Of a DNA stretch of 63,098 bases, positions 19,501 through 27,182 are shown in pieces. Each line of letters opens with the position of its first letter. The first letter of the stretch is position 1. A program made the translations under genes and the position numbers. The notes under the pieces are model-generated. The model made no database searches and was not told where the DNA came from. It worked only from the letters and a program-made list of their open reading frames with translations. Source of the DNA: Flavobacteriales bacterium (GTDB lineage: Bacteria; Bacteroidota; Bacteroidia; Flavobacteriales_F; PHOS-HE28); NCBI GenBank assembly GCA_017987895.1, contig JAGNSU010000012.1, positions 1-63,098 of the forward strand, given 5' to 3'.

Positions 19501-20897
19501 ATCAATGCGAAAATGGGCACGTATACGATCAGGATGATCACCTGGCCGAACACGGCGCTCTTCATGATCTTGCCCGCACCGGTAATGGTCTCGTCGTCCA
19601 TGTGCGCGTGTGAAAGGCGCTGACCGGCGAAGCGTTGGTGGAGGGCGAACATGAGACCTTCGACCACGATCACCGCGCCATCCACGATGAGGCCGAAATC
19701 GAGCGCCCCCATGCTCATCAGGTTCGCGCTCTGCCCGGCGATCACCATACAGCCGATGGCGAAGAGCAAAGCGAGCGGGATCACGCTGGCCACGATCAGG
19801 CCCGCGCGCCAGTTGCCCAGCATCAGGATCAACACGCCGAGCACGATCAGCGCGCCGAGCATCAGGTTCTCCTCCACCGTGCCGATGGTCTTGCCCACCA
19901 ATTTGGTGCGGTCCACGAAAGCATCCACATGGACGCCTTCAGGCAGGCTGCGTTGTACATCTTCCATGCGTGCCTTCACCGCATTCACAGTGGCCAAGGC
20001 GTTCGCGCCGCGCAGCATCAGCACAACGCCGCCCACGGCTTCGCCCTCACCATTGCGCGTCATGGCGCCGTAGCGCACGGCATGACCGAACTTTACTTCG
20101 GCCACATCGCGGATGCGTACCGGACTTCCACCGCGCGCGCTCACCACGATATTCTCCATGTCCTTCAAGGAGGTCACGATGCCTTCGCCGCGGATGAAGT
20201 AGATGTTCGGCCCTTTCTCAATGTAGCTGCCGCCGGTGTTGCCGTTGTTGTTCTCCAACGCGGTGAACACGTCGATGAGCGTGAGGCCCGCTCCTGCGAG
20301 CCGCCGCGCATCAACGCTCACTTCGTACTGCTTCAACAGGCCCCCGAAGCTGCTCACGTCGATCACGCCTTGCACGCCGAGCAATTGCTTGCGCACGATC
20401 CAATCCTGAATGGTGCGCAATTCCAGCAGGTCGTATTTGTCCTTGTGGGCGCTGTCCACCGCCAGCGTGTATTGGTAGATCTCGCCGGTGCCCGTTGTTG
20501 GCGGTGCCAACTCCGGCCTGCCATAGCCGGGGGGAATGGCGTCCTGCACCTGCGTGATGCGTTCGCCGATAAGCTGCCGCGCGACATTCACGGGCACCTC
20601 ATCCTTGAACACCACGGTGACGACGCTGAGGCCGCTGCGCGAAATGCTGCGCAGTTCCACCACGTCGGGCAGGTTCTTGAAAGCCTGCTCCAGCGGGAAG
20701 GTGATGAACTGCTCCACCTCCTGCGTGGCGAGGTTGGGGGCAATGGTGTTCACCAGCACCTGGTTGTTGGTCACGTCGGGCAGCGCGTCTATGGGTAGCT
20801 GCGTGACGGAATACGAACCCCAGCCAATGAGGGCCAGGAGCATCAAGCCGGTGATCAGCTTGTTGCGGACGGAGAATGTGATGATGCGGTCGATCAT
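16581..20897 (-). CDS. czcA: CzcA-type heavy-metal RND pump fused to a TolC-like outer-membrane channel
   Basis: This very long protein (1438 aa) has two parts. Residues 1 to about 1040 are a complete HME-RND pump starting MIDRIITFSVRNKLITGL. Its TM4 signature LDFGLIVDGAVIVVE matches the divalent-cation (Zn/Co/Cd/Ni) subgroup. After TM12 and a basic RRRKK segment comes a second hydrophobic, signal-peptide-like stretch ending GTAAQAQ at about 1064. It is followed by about 370 residues of TolC-family sequence (LSLDSAVSRAVRTHPAM onward). RND pumps are normally about 1040 aa with a separate TolC gene. The operon has no other OMF gene, so this domain probably supplies the channel. Confidence 0.93.
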   Translation of the reverse strand: MIDRIITFSVRNKLITGLMLLALIGWGSYSVTQLPIDALPDVTNNQVLVNTIAPNLATQEVEQFITFPLEQAFKNLPDVVELRSISRSGLSVVTVVFKDEVPVNVARQLIGERITQVQDAIPPGYGRPELAPPTTGTGEIYQYTLAVDSAHKDKYDLLELRTIQDWIVRKQLLGVQGVIDVSSFGGLLKQYEVSVDARRLAGAGLTLIDVFTALENNNGNTGGSYIEKGPNIYFIRGEGIVTSLKDMENIVVSARGGSPVRIRDVAEVKFGHAVRYGAMTRNGEGEAVGGVVLMLRGANALATVNAVKARMEDVQRSLPEGVHVDAFVDRTKLVGKTIGTVEENLMLGALIVLGVLILMLGNWRAGLIVASVIPLALLFAIGCMVIAGQSANLMSMGALDFGLIVDGAVIVVEGLMFALHQRFAGQRLSHAHMDDETITGAGKIMKSAVFGQVIILIVYVPIFALIGIEGKMFRPMAYTVSFAIVGALLLSLTYVPWAASLFLSRYIPKSESWSERMIHRVQKWYAPKLAALLRHRALVLSSALVLLVVSVLVFNRLGGEFIPELDEGDFATNVTIRQGSNLSESIHVGDELAKILLKEFPEVTEVVGKIGASEIPTDPMPIESQDLIIVMKSKDEWTTTKDREHMAELMNEKMSVIPGMNLSFEQPIQMRFNELIAGVKSDIAVKIYGDDLDLLFKSGNEVAALIGTVEGATDIKVEQVVGMPQLVVDYDRERIAQYGLNIADLNRVLNTALAGGKAGVVYEGERRFDLVVRMADMRDADAEKVKNILVPLPNGAQMPLGQLADIGFRSAPAQVSREGGARRIVIETNSRGRDIQSVAMDIKAAIESKLELPTGYYVEYGGTFKNLQEASARLTLTVPLALALIFVLLFFTFGSFKEALIIFSAVPMAAVGGIFALSLRGLDFSISAGVGFIALFGVAVLNGIVLISYFNQLQKEGIDHVSDRVVKGTLARLRPVLATAAVASLGFLPMALSNSEGSEVQRPLATVVIGGLVSSTLLTLVVLPVLYHLVFSRRRKKDSGGSTPLVVASIGLFLLMGTAAQAQAPVLSLDSAVSRAVRTHPAMTAAELNVQQQDALRKTAFQLDPITAQYQHGQINSGFRGDYNLQATTGIPFPTTIAQRANFLKESMRLAETEQVSTRAIVKESAGGAYLQWAMGAEQVRILQRLDSSYAVLAAFAARKFDLGETGRLEKVSAQSSADGVRVQLRQAEGNITAYAAEVERWTGALNGAQPETTALTSTARAPDPSGGVDPILAAEQQRALLAEQQWKLERSQWAPTLQGGGFYQTLDGASPFTGYLIGAAIPIPGSGQGARTKAARLRSEIAVQQLEDLRRTRVSEMARTQAQLAQLRASLAYYESTGASLATTLRSDAERAYRAGEIGYIEFTQGIEQAYRIDTEYLRVRFELALTVIHLRALMGL

Positions 20898-20999
20898 GGG
20901 GACTGACTTGAAGGGAACGGGAATAGGACGCCGCCGAAGGGCGGTGCAGCTCGTCCACGCGGACGCGCGGATGAGCTTGTGGTCGCGCAGGGCGCCGCC

Positions 21000-21365
21000 T
21001 TATGTCTTGGGAGGGTTCCACACGTTGCCCGCGAAAGCGCAGGGGGCAACGTTCAGGACATGCGCACCCACCGTGGTGGTGAGGGGTGCAAGGGAAATGC
21101 GGAAGGCAGCGGTCACCGGCGACAGGGCCACCAGCCCGCTACAGGCACAGAACTCGCCGTGGCAGTCCGCACTGAAGGGGTCGTGGGCGTGCTCATCGTG
21201 GGCCGGGGCACCCGTATGCTCATCGTGGAAGAGGTCGTGGAACTCCTCGCCGGTATGCTGCTCCAGGAAGTGTACCGCCACCTGCGGCACATGCAGCCAC
21301 TCGTGCATGTCCGTGGCACTGAAGCCATAGACGGCAAGGGTGAGGAGGAACAAGAGGTGTTTCAC
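21000..21365 (-). CDS. His-rich secreted protein upstream of the czc operon
   Basis: This is a 122-residue protein from a GTG start (KHLLFLLTLAVYGFSATD signal segment). The centre is strongly His/Asp/Glu-rich (HEWLHVPQ, FHDLFHDEH, HDEHAHDPF), followed by a Cys cluster CHGEFCACSG and the end WNPPKT. Such composition suggests periplasmic binding of divalent metal. It is the first gene of the czcA-czcB-ATPase run, 102 bp upstream of czcA. An in-frame start further upstream gives no signal peptide, so GTG at 21365 is preferred. The family is not firmly identified. Confidence 0.7.
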   Translation of the reverse strand: MKHLLFLLTLAVYGFSATDMHEWLHVPQVAVHFLEQHTGEEFHDLFHDEHTGAPAHDEHAHDPFSADCHGEFCACSGLVALSPVTAAFRISLAPLTTTVGAHVLNVAPCAFAGNVWNPPKT

Positions 21366-21461
21366 GGGGGGCGAAGGTAAGGGGCGCAGGCTTCGAGGTG
21401 CTGGGCGCATGACAGGTCGGTCCAAATTCACTTTGGACACACCTTCGTCAAAGGCTGCGGA

Positions 21462-23531
21462 TCAACGGCTCGCTTTCAGTGAGCGCTTCAGCAATTGTGC
21501 GTTCACAGCCACCACCACGGTGCTCGCGCTCATCAGCACCGCCCCCAACGCTGGGCCCATTACGAAGCCACTGGCGTAGAACACGCCAGCAGCCATGGGG
21601 ATCGCGAAGGCGTTGTACCCGGTGGCCCACACCAGGTTCTGGATCATCTTGCGGTAGGTGGCCTTGCCGAAAAGGATCAGTTCTAGGATGTCGTTCGGAT
21701 CGCTGTGTACCAGGATGATGTCGGCGGTCTCGGCAGCCACGTCGGTGCCGGAACCTACGGCGATACCAACATCCGCCTGCGCTAGAGCGGGCGCATCGTT
21801 CACGCCATCGCCGGTCATGGCCACGAACTCACCCTTCTGTTGCAACGCCTTCAACAGCTCCACCTTCTGGTGCGGGAGCACCTCCGCATGGAAGCCATCG
21901 AGGCCCAGCGCATCGCTCACCGACTTCGCCACAGCGGTATTGTCGCCTGTGGCCATGATCACCTTGATACCCTCCTTGCGGAAGCGATCGATCGCTGCTT
22001 TTGCCGTTGGCCTGATCGCATCCGCCAATGCGATGGAGCCGATCAGTGCATCGTTGCGCAACACGTGGATAACTGTCTCGGCCGCATCGGCGTTGACTTG
22101 ACCAGGGATCGCGATGTTCTTCTCCTTGAGATACCCGGGGCTCACCACCGCAATGCGCGCACCATCCACCATCGCCTGAACGCCTTTCCCGGTGATCGCC
22201 TCAAAGCCTGTGATGGTCGCGAGCGCAATGCCATCGGCCTTCGCCTTCTTCATGATGCCAGTGGCGATCGGATGCTCGGAGCTTTGTTCAAGGGCCGCCG
22301 CCAACCTCAGCAGTTCCTTTTCATCAACCTCCGTCGTGTGTACGACAACGCGTGTGACACCGAAGTCGCCCAAGGTGAGCGTGCCCGTCTTGTCGAAGAG
22401 GATGGTGGTGATCTTGCGGGCGTTCTCGAAGGCGGTCCTGTTGCGGATCAACAGGCCATGCTGCGCGGCCATGGCGGTGGAGATGGCCACCACCAGCGGG
22501 ATCGCCAGGCCAAGCGCGTGCGGGCAGGAGATCACCATTACCGTGACCATACGCTCCAGTGCGTAGACCAGTTCCGCGCCATGCAGGAGCCACACGGCGA
22601 AAGTGATAGCTCCCGCCGCCAGTGCGATGTAGGTGAGCCACTTCGCGGCGCGATCGGCCAGATGCTGCGTGCGGCTCTTGCTCTTCTGCGCCTCGTTCAC
22701 CAGGGAGATCACCTTGCTCAGGTAACTGTCCGCGCCGGTGTGCAGCACCTTCACCTTCAATGATCCGTTCCCGTTCACCGATCCGCCGATCACTTTGGCC
22801 CCTTTCGTCTTCTCCACGGGCTTCGATTCCCCCGTGAGCATGCTCTCGTTCACGTAGCTCTCCCCGTCCACCACCGTTCCGTCGGCCGGGATCTTCTCTC
22901 CTGGCTTGATCACGATCACGTCATTCACCTTCAGCGTATCGAGCTTCACCTCCATGACATGATCCTCGTGCACCAAGTGCGCCTCGGCGGGCATCATGCT
23001 CACCAACAGCTCCAGCGAGCGCGACGCGCCGAGCACCGAACGCATCTCGATCCAATGGCCCAGCAACATGATGTCGATCAGCGTGACCAGTTCCCAGAAG
23101 AAGTCCTCTCCCTTCAGACCGAAGACCACGGCGCTGCTGTAAAGCCAGGCCACGGTGATGGCCACGGCGATGAGCGACATCATGCCGGGTGATCGACCGC
23201 GCAGTTCCTCTGCCGCGCCTTTCAGGAAGGGCCAGCCGCCGTGGAAGTAAACGAACGAGGAGAGCGCGAACAGAACGTAGAAGCTGCCGGGGAACGTGAA
23301 AGAGAAACCGAGGATCATCTGGATCATCGGCGAGAGCAGCAGCACTGGAACAGTGATGGCCAGCGAGATCCACAAGCGTTGCTTGAAGTCGGCGATCATC
23401 ATGCGGTGATGGTCATGGCCCGATGCCCCGTGGGCGGGGTTGTCTTGCGCCACACCGGGCTTGGAGCCGTGGTGCGCGCTTTGCTTCTGCCGCAGCGCAG
23501 TGGGTTGCGGAGAGTGGTGCTGATGTTCCAT
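21462..23531 (-). CDS. copB: Copper-exporting P1B ATPase of the CopB type (CPH motif)
   Basis: The 689-residue inner-membrane ATPase has a His-rich N-terminal tail (MEHQHHSPQP, HGASGHDHHRMM) replacing an HMA domain. TGES is at 233-236 and the membrane metal-site CPH at 336-338 (SCPHALGLAIP), which marks the P1B-3/CopB group linked to copper or silver. The phosphorylated Asp380 is in DKTGTLT and GDGVNDAP is near 585. The ATG at 23531 lies 13 bp after the CusB-like gene and fits the His-rich start. It is the last gene of the cus-type operon. Confidence 0.93.
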   Translation of the reverse strand: MEHQHHSPQPTALRQKQSAHHGSKPGVAQDNPAHGASGHDHHRMMIADFKQRLWISLAITVPVLLLSPMIQMILGFSFTFPGSFYVLFALSSFVYFHGGWPFLKGAAEELRGRSPGMMSLIAVAITVAWLYSSAVVFGLKGEDFFWELVTLIDIMLLGHWIEMRSVLGASRSLELLVSMMPAEAHLVHEDHVMEVKLDTLKVNDVIVIKPGEKIPADGTVVDGESYVNESMLTGESKPVEKTKGAKVIGGSVNGNGSLKVKVLHTGADSYLSKVISLVNEAQKSKSRTQHLADRAAKWLTYIALAAGAITFAVWLLHGAELVYALERMVTVMVISCPHALGLAIPLVVAISTAMAAQHGLLIRNRTAFENARKITTILFDKTGTLTLGDFGVTRVVVHTTEVDEKELLRLAAALEQSSEHPIATGIMKKAKADGIALATITGFEAITGKGVQAMVDGARIAVVSPGYLKEKNIAIPGQVNADAAETVIHVLRNDALIGSIALADAIRPTAKAAIDRFRKEGIKVIMATGDNTAVAKSVSDALGLDGFHAEVLPHQKVELLKALQQKGEFVAMTGDGVNDAPALAQADVGIAVGSGTDVAAETADIILVHSDPNDILELILFGKATYRKMIQNLVWATGYNAFAIPMAAGVFYASGFVMGPALGAVLMSASTVVVAVNAQLLKRSLKASR

Positions 23532-23544
23532 TTCGTGCTTCTTG

Positions 23545-24744
23545 CTACATCTCCATCCCCGCCATCGGATCCGTGCCCTGCCTGAATTTGAACTCGCTGT
23601 TGAGCAGGTAGGCACCGGAGAGCACCACCTGATCACCGGCCTTGATGCCTTCCGTGACTTCCGTGAAGCCGCCGGACTCAACACCAATGGACACCATGAT
23701 CACCTTGAAGCGGCCTGGGCCGGTGGCGATCCAGACGGAAGCGCCTTCACCATCGCGGAGCACCGCATCCGTGGGAAGGGCAAGGGTCGTGACTTCACCG
23801 ATGGGCACATGTACGTACACCTGCATGCCGGGCTGTAGGATGCCGCCGGTGTTGGGGATGTCAAGACGGATGAGATCGACGATCGACGCAGATGCCAATT
23901 CCGGGTTCGCGAAGGACAGCCTCGCTTTGATCACCGTGTCGGGAAGCCCGGGCAGGGTGATCCTGCATTCCGCCCCTAGCTTGATGCGTGTTCGATCCAG
24001 TGGATAGACCTGCGCCTCAACCCACAGCGATGACAGCGAGGCGATCTTCATCACGACGGCGCCCTGCATAAGGGTCTCTCCTTCGCGCATGGGCAGTTCG
24101 GTGATCACGCCTGTGGCGGGGCTGAGGAACTCGATGGTGTTGGGCGTGCTCTCCAGGGTGGCCAACGTGTTCACCTGCGCCTCTGTGAGGCCATAGGCCA
24201 TCAGCTTGTTGCGCGCGATGCCTTCGAGGCGGCCGGGATCGGCAATAGCGGGATCGGTCTGCCTTGCCAGGTCGCGCGCGAAGAGCAGTTCGCTCACCGT
24301 GATGCTCAGTTCCTCGCTGTAGATCGTATAGAGTGGCTGGCCCTGTGCGACGCGCTCACCAATGTTCTTGAAATGCAATTCCTCCACGCGCCCCATGACG
24401 CGGGTGCTGATCGTGGTCAGCTGTTGTTGATCCACCACGATCCGGCCGGGAAGCAGCAACTCCTCCCCGAGCGTGCGCACCCGTGCGCTGTCCACCCGGA
24501 TGTTGCCGAGCTTGATCTGCAATTCATTGAGTTGCAGTTCACCCTGGTCCTGTGTGGTGTTCTCCCGCACCGCGATCAGGGGCATCTTGCAGATGGGACA
24601 ATTGCCCGGCTGCTGTTCCATCACCTGCGGATGCATGGAACAGGTATAGTACACGCCGTCGTCCGCGACTTCGGTCTTCCTGCTACCGCAAGCGAAGGCC
24701 AGCAGAACGGCCAGCACCGGCGCGATGATCCTGGCTGCGTTCAT
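23545..24744 (-). CDS. cusB: CusB-type RND adaptor with N-terminal heavy-metal-binding domain
   Basis: The 399-residue lipoprotein (lipobox AFAC, Cys19) begins with a heavy-metal-binding domain at 32-56, recognisable by YTCSMHPQV and CPICKMPL. The membrane-fusion core follows: barrel-sandwich, helical hairpin and beta-barrel (TISTRVMGRVEELHFKNIGE, GVITELPMREGETL). It ends Met-rich (GTDPMAGMEM). It connects the CusA pump to the CusC channel and may receive Cu(I). It overlaps the previous adaptor by 4 bp. It is one of two adaptors in this operon. Confidence 0.92.
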   Translation of the reverse strand: MNAARIIAPVLAVLLAFACGSRKTEVADDGVYYTCSMHPQVMEQQPGNCPICKMPLIAVRENTTQDQGELQLNELQIKLGNIRVDSARVRTLGEELLLPGRIVVDQQQLTTISTRVMGRVEELHFKNIGERVAQGQPLYTIYSEELSITVSELLFARDLARQTDPAIADPGRLEGIARNKLMAYGLTEAQVNTLATLESTPNTIEFLSPATGVITELPMREGETLMQGAVVMKIASLSSLWVEAQVYPLDRTRIKLGAECRITLPGLPDTVIKARLSFANPELASASIVDLIRLDIPNTGGILQPGMQVYVHVPIGEVTTLALPTDAVLRDGEGASVWIATGPGRFKVIMVSIGVESGGFTEVTEGIKAGDQVVLSGAYLLNSEFKFRQGTDPMAGMEM

Positions 24745-25952
24745 GGTGAAGTGATCTTGAGGAAGCCCTCGCTGTCGATCAGCATTTGCGCGTTACGCGC
24801 GATCGCATCCTGTTCGCTGATCCCCGAACGCAGTTCGATCCACTCGCCCGCGCGCATGCCAGTGATCACCGACCGTGAACGGAAGCCACCATTCGCCTTC
24901 ACGAAGACATAGTTGTGCAGGCCGGTGCTGACGACCGCCGACGATGGTACCACCCATGCGCTGCGCTCCGCAACGTGGACGGCGGCGGTGATCCGAGAAC
25001 CGATGCGAAGGGAATCGCCGGGGTTGGGCAGGTACACGCGCACCGCGACCACCGATGTGCCTTCGCGATAGACAGGTTCCACCAGATCCACGGTGCCTTC
25101 CAGCGGCAAGCCGTTGGAGCCATCAATGCTCACGGACACCCGTTGGCCCACCACGATCCGATCCTGTCCGTCCGCAGGATGGAGATTGAGCAATGCGAGT
25201 ACGGTATGGGTGCCATAGATGGTGAACAGCGTCTGGCCCTTCTCCACATATCCGCCTTCGCGCAAGGATAGTCCCTCGTTGCTCGCACCGGACATGGGCA
25301 TCGATGCCTCGGGTGCCTTTGTTCCCGCACCATCGTTCTCATGCAGGTGGCCGGAGGAAGGGCTGTAGTAGGGCACCGATCGCTGCACCGTTCCCGTTCG
25401 GCGCAGCTCCGCGACCTGATCATCCGGGAAGCCAAGCAGCGCAAGCCGCTTCTCCGCTGCGGCGAACAGCTCGGGATCACTCGGCACCTGTTGCGCGAGA
25501 AAGAGAAAGTTCTCCTGCTCGGTGACCAGCTCCCTGCTGTAGAGGTCCATGAGCGGCTGCCCCTGCCGCACGGGTTGGTATCGGTACTTCACGTACAGCT
25601 TCTCGATCCATCCGGCGGCCCTGGCGGAAACGCTGCGGATGTTGCGCGGATCATAGGTGAGCAGGCCGGAGGTTTCGAAGTCCATGGAAAGTTCGCGGTA
25701 CTCCATCTTGACCGTTTCGAGGTCGGCTACCACGAACGCGTTCGGTGCGCGGAGTGTGGCGTCGAGGTTCGTGTCCAGTTCAACAACTCCGGTTGTTACA
25801 GGCATTTCCATCCCTCCGTGCGCGCCTTCATGCGCTGAATGGTCCGCCTCCGCCCCGTCTTTGCGACCGCAGCGCGTGAGCGCCGCTGATACGATCAGCA
25901 GTGCGGCTGCGCGAAGCAGCAGGGAGCGGTCAGCGGATCTCCAGTTGCTCAT
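24741..25952 (-). CDS. Second CusB-like RND periplasmic adaptor
   Basis: This 403-residue lipoprotein (lipobox near LTRC, Cys28) has a His/Met-rich start (DHSAHEGAHGGMEMPVTTG). The membrane-fusion fold is shown by SARAAGWIEKLYVKYRYQPVRQGQPL and the later GGYVEKGQTLFTIYG. It lacks the CxMHP metal-binding domain of its neighbour. It overlaps the cusC end by 23 bp and the next adaptor by 4 bp. Two different adaptors may form a mixed hexamer or serve alternative complexes; which is the case cannot be seen from sequence. Confidence 0.88.
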   Translation of the reverse strand: MSNWRSADRSLLLRAAALLIVSAALTRCGRKDGAEADHSAHEGAHGGMEMPVTTGVVELDTNLDATLRAPNAFVVADLETVKMEYRELSMDFETSGLLTYDPRNIRSVSARAAGWIEKLYVKYRYQPVRQGQPLMDLYSRELVTEQENFLFLAQQVPSDPELFAAAEKRLALLGFPDDQVAELRRTGTVQRSVPYYSPSSGHLHENDGAGTKAPEASMPMSGASNEGLSLREGGYVEKGQTLFTIYGTHTVLALLNLHPADGQDRIVVGQRVSVSIDGSNGLPLEGTVDLVEPVYREGTSVVAVRVYLPNPGDSLRIGSRITAAVHVAERSAWVVPSSAVVSTGLHNYVFVKANGGFRSRSVITGMRAGEWIELRSGISEQDAIARNAQMLIDSEGFLKITSP

Positions 25953-27180
25953 CGTGGGTGGCGTAGAGGAGATAGAGATCCTTCAGCAGATCGAGCCTTG
26001 CCAGTTGCACCATGCGCAGGTTCTGCCAGGCGTCCAGCACCATGAACAGTTCCTCGGTGTTCTGCTCGTAGGCCAGCAGGGCCGTTTCGTAGTTGCTACG
26101 CATGGCGGGCACGATGACGCGATCGTAGAGATCCAACTGTTGCTGCTTGGTGCCGATCTGCGAGCGCAGCAGGCTTAGCTGGCCCAGCGTTTCGTTCACT
26201 AGCGCGTTCCTGCTTTCGCGTAAGGCGTCCATTTCGGGCGTCAACCCAGCGATGGTGGACTTGTACATCTTGCTGGACCAAGGCGCTATGGGGATGGTCA
26301 TCATGCCCATGAGGCTGAACTGTTGGGGCTGTGTGCCGAAGCCGACCATGTGATCGTACTTGATCCCGAAGTCGGGCCGCAAGGAGGCGCGCTGCACGTC
26401 CTGCTTGTAGCGAAGCAGGTCGATGTTGCGATCGATGACTCGCAGGTCGCTCCGCCGTTCGGTGATAAGCGCGGTATCCAATGAAAGCTGGGGTGAGAGG
26501 GCTGGCCCAAAAGCGGTATCGATGGAGAACACGACCCCCTTGTCACGCGCCATGGCCGTATTCAGCATGATGCGCATCTGCTCGATCTCCAGGTCGGTCA
26601 TCAGCTGCATGTTCTGCACGTCGCCAAGCATGGCCTTAGCCTTGTAATAGGCGTTCAGCTTGTCCATGCCGTACGTGTAACGGATCTCAGCAGCCTGCAC
26701 GAGGTAATTGATGAGCGACGCGCTTTGGGCCAGCACCACTTTCTTCTTCTCCAGTACCAACCATTCGTAGTAGGATCGCTTGGCCATGCTGAACAGCTCG
26801 TTGCGCATGGCGTTCTGCATCTCCGCATCCACCTTCGACATGCCGAGCATGTAGGTCGCGTTGGCGTTGCGCTTGCGCGCGTTGGCGATCATCTGTTCAG
26901 CGGTGATCATGAAGGAGCCCATGCCGGGATCGCCCATGCCGTCCGGCTTCCACATCATCGTGTTGTAGGGCGTCATAAAGAAGCCCGCGCCCACGCGTGG
27001 TGGATCGAGCGCACGCGCTCCTTCGGCGTAAGTGTCGAAGGCCTTGATCCGTGCGTCATACATCCGCAGTTCCGGATGCACCGCGTCGACAGTGCGCAAG
27101 ACACTGTCCAATGAAAGCACCTGCGGCATGCCGCGTAGCGCGCATGCGATAAAGAGGGAAAGGAGGAGCGAGCGTTCCAT
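25930..27180 (-). CDS. cusC: TolC-family outer-membrane channel (CusC-like)
   Basis: The 416-residue outer-membrane efflux protein has a short signal region (MERSLLLSLFIACALRGMPQ). The TolC repeat begins LSLDSVLRTVDAVHPEL, with two long helical hairpins. A Met-rich stretch (FMTPYNTMMWKPDGMGDPGMGSFM split by short gaps) lies near 68-92 and fits copper handling. It starts 2 bp after the CusA C-terminal half and completes the tripartite Cu/Ag exporter. Confidence 0.88.
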   Translation of the reverse strand: MERSLLLSLFIACALRGMPQVLSLDSVLRTVDAVHPELRMYDARIKAFDTYAEGARALDPPRVGAGFFMTPYNTMMWKPDGMGDPGMGSFMITAEQMIANARKRNANATYMLGMSKVDAEMQNAMRNELFSMAKRSYYEWLVLEKKKVVLAQSASLINYLVQAAEIRYTYGMDKLNAYYKAKAMLGDVQNMQLMTDLEIEQMRIMLNTAMARDKGVVFSIDTAFGPALSPQLSLDTALITERRSDLRVIDRNIDLLRYKQDVQRASLRPDFGIKYDHMVGFGTQPQQFSLMGMMTIPIAPWSSKMYKSTIAGLTPEMDALRESRNALVNETLGQLSLLRSQIGTKQQQLDLYDRVIVPAMRSNYETALLAYEQNTEELFMVLDAWQNLRMVQLARLDLLKDLYLLYATHDEQLEIR

Positions 27181-27182
27181 GG

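Noticed and set aside
18456..20798. Long + strand open frames of over 380 codons across czcA
   Set aside because: They are antisense shadows of a clear RND pump and have His/Arg-rich, non-protein-like composition.
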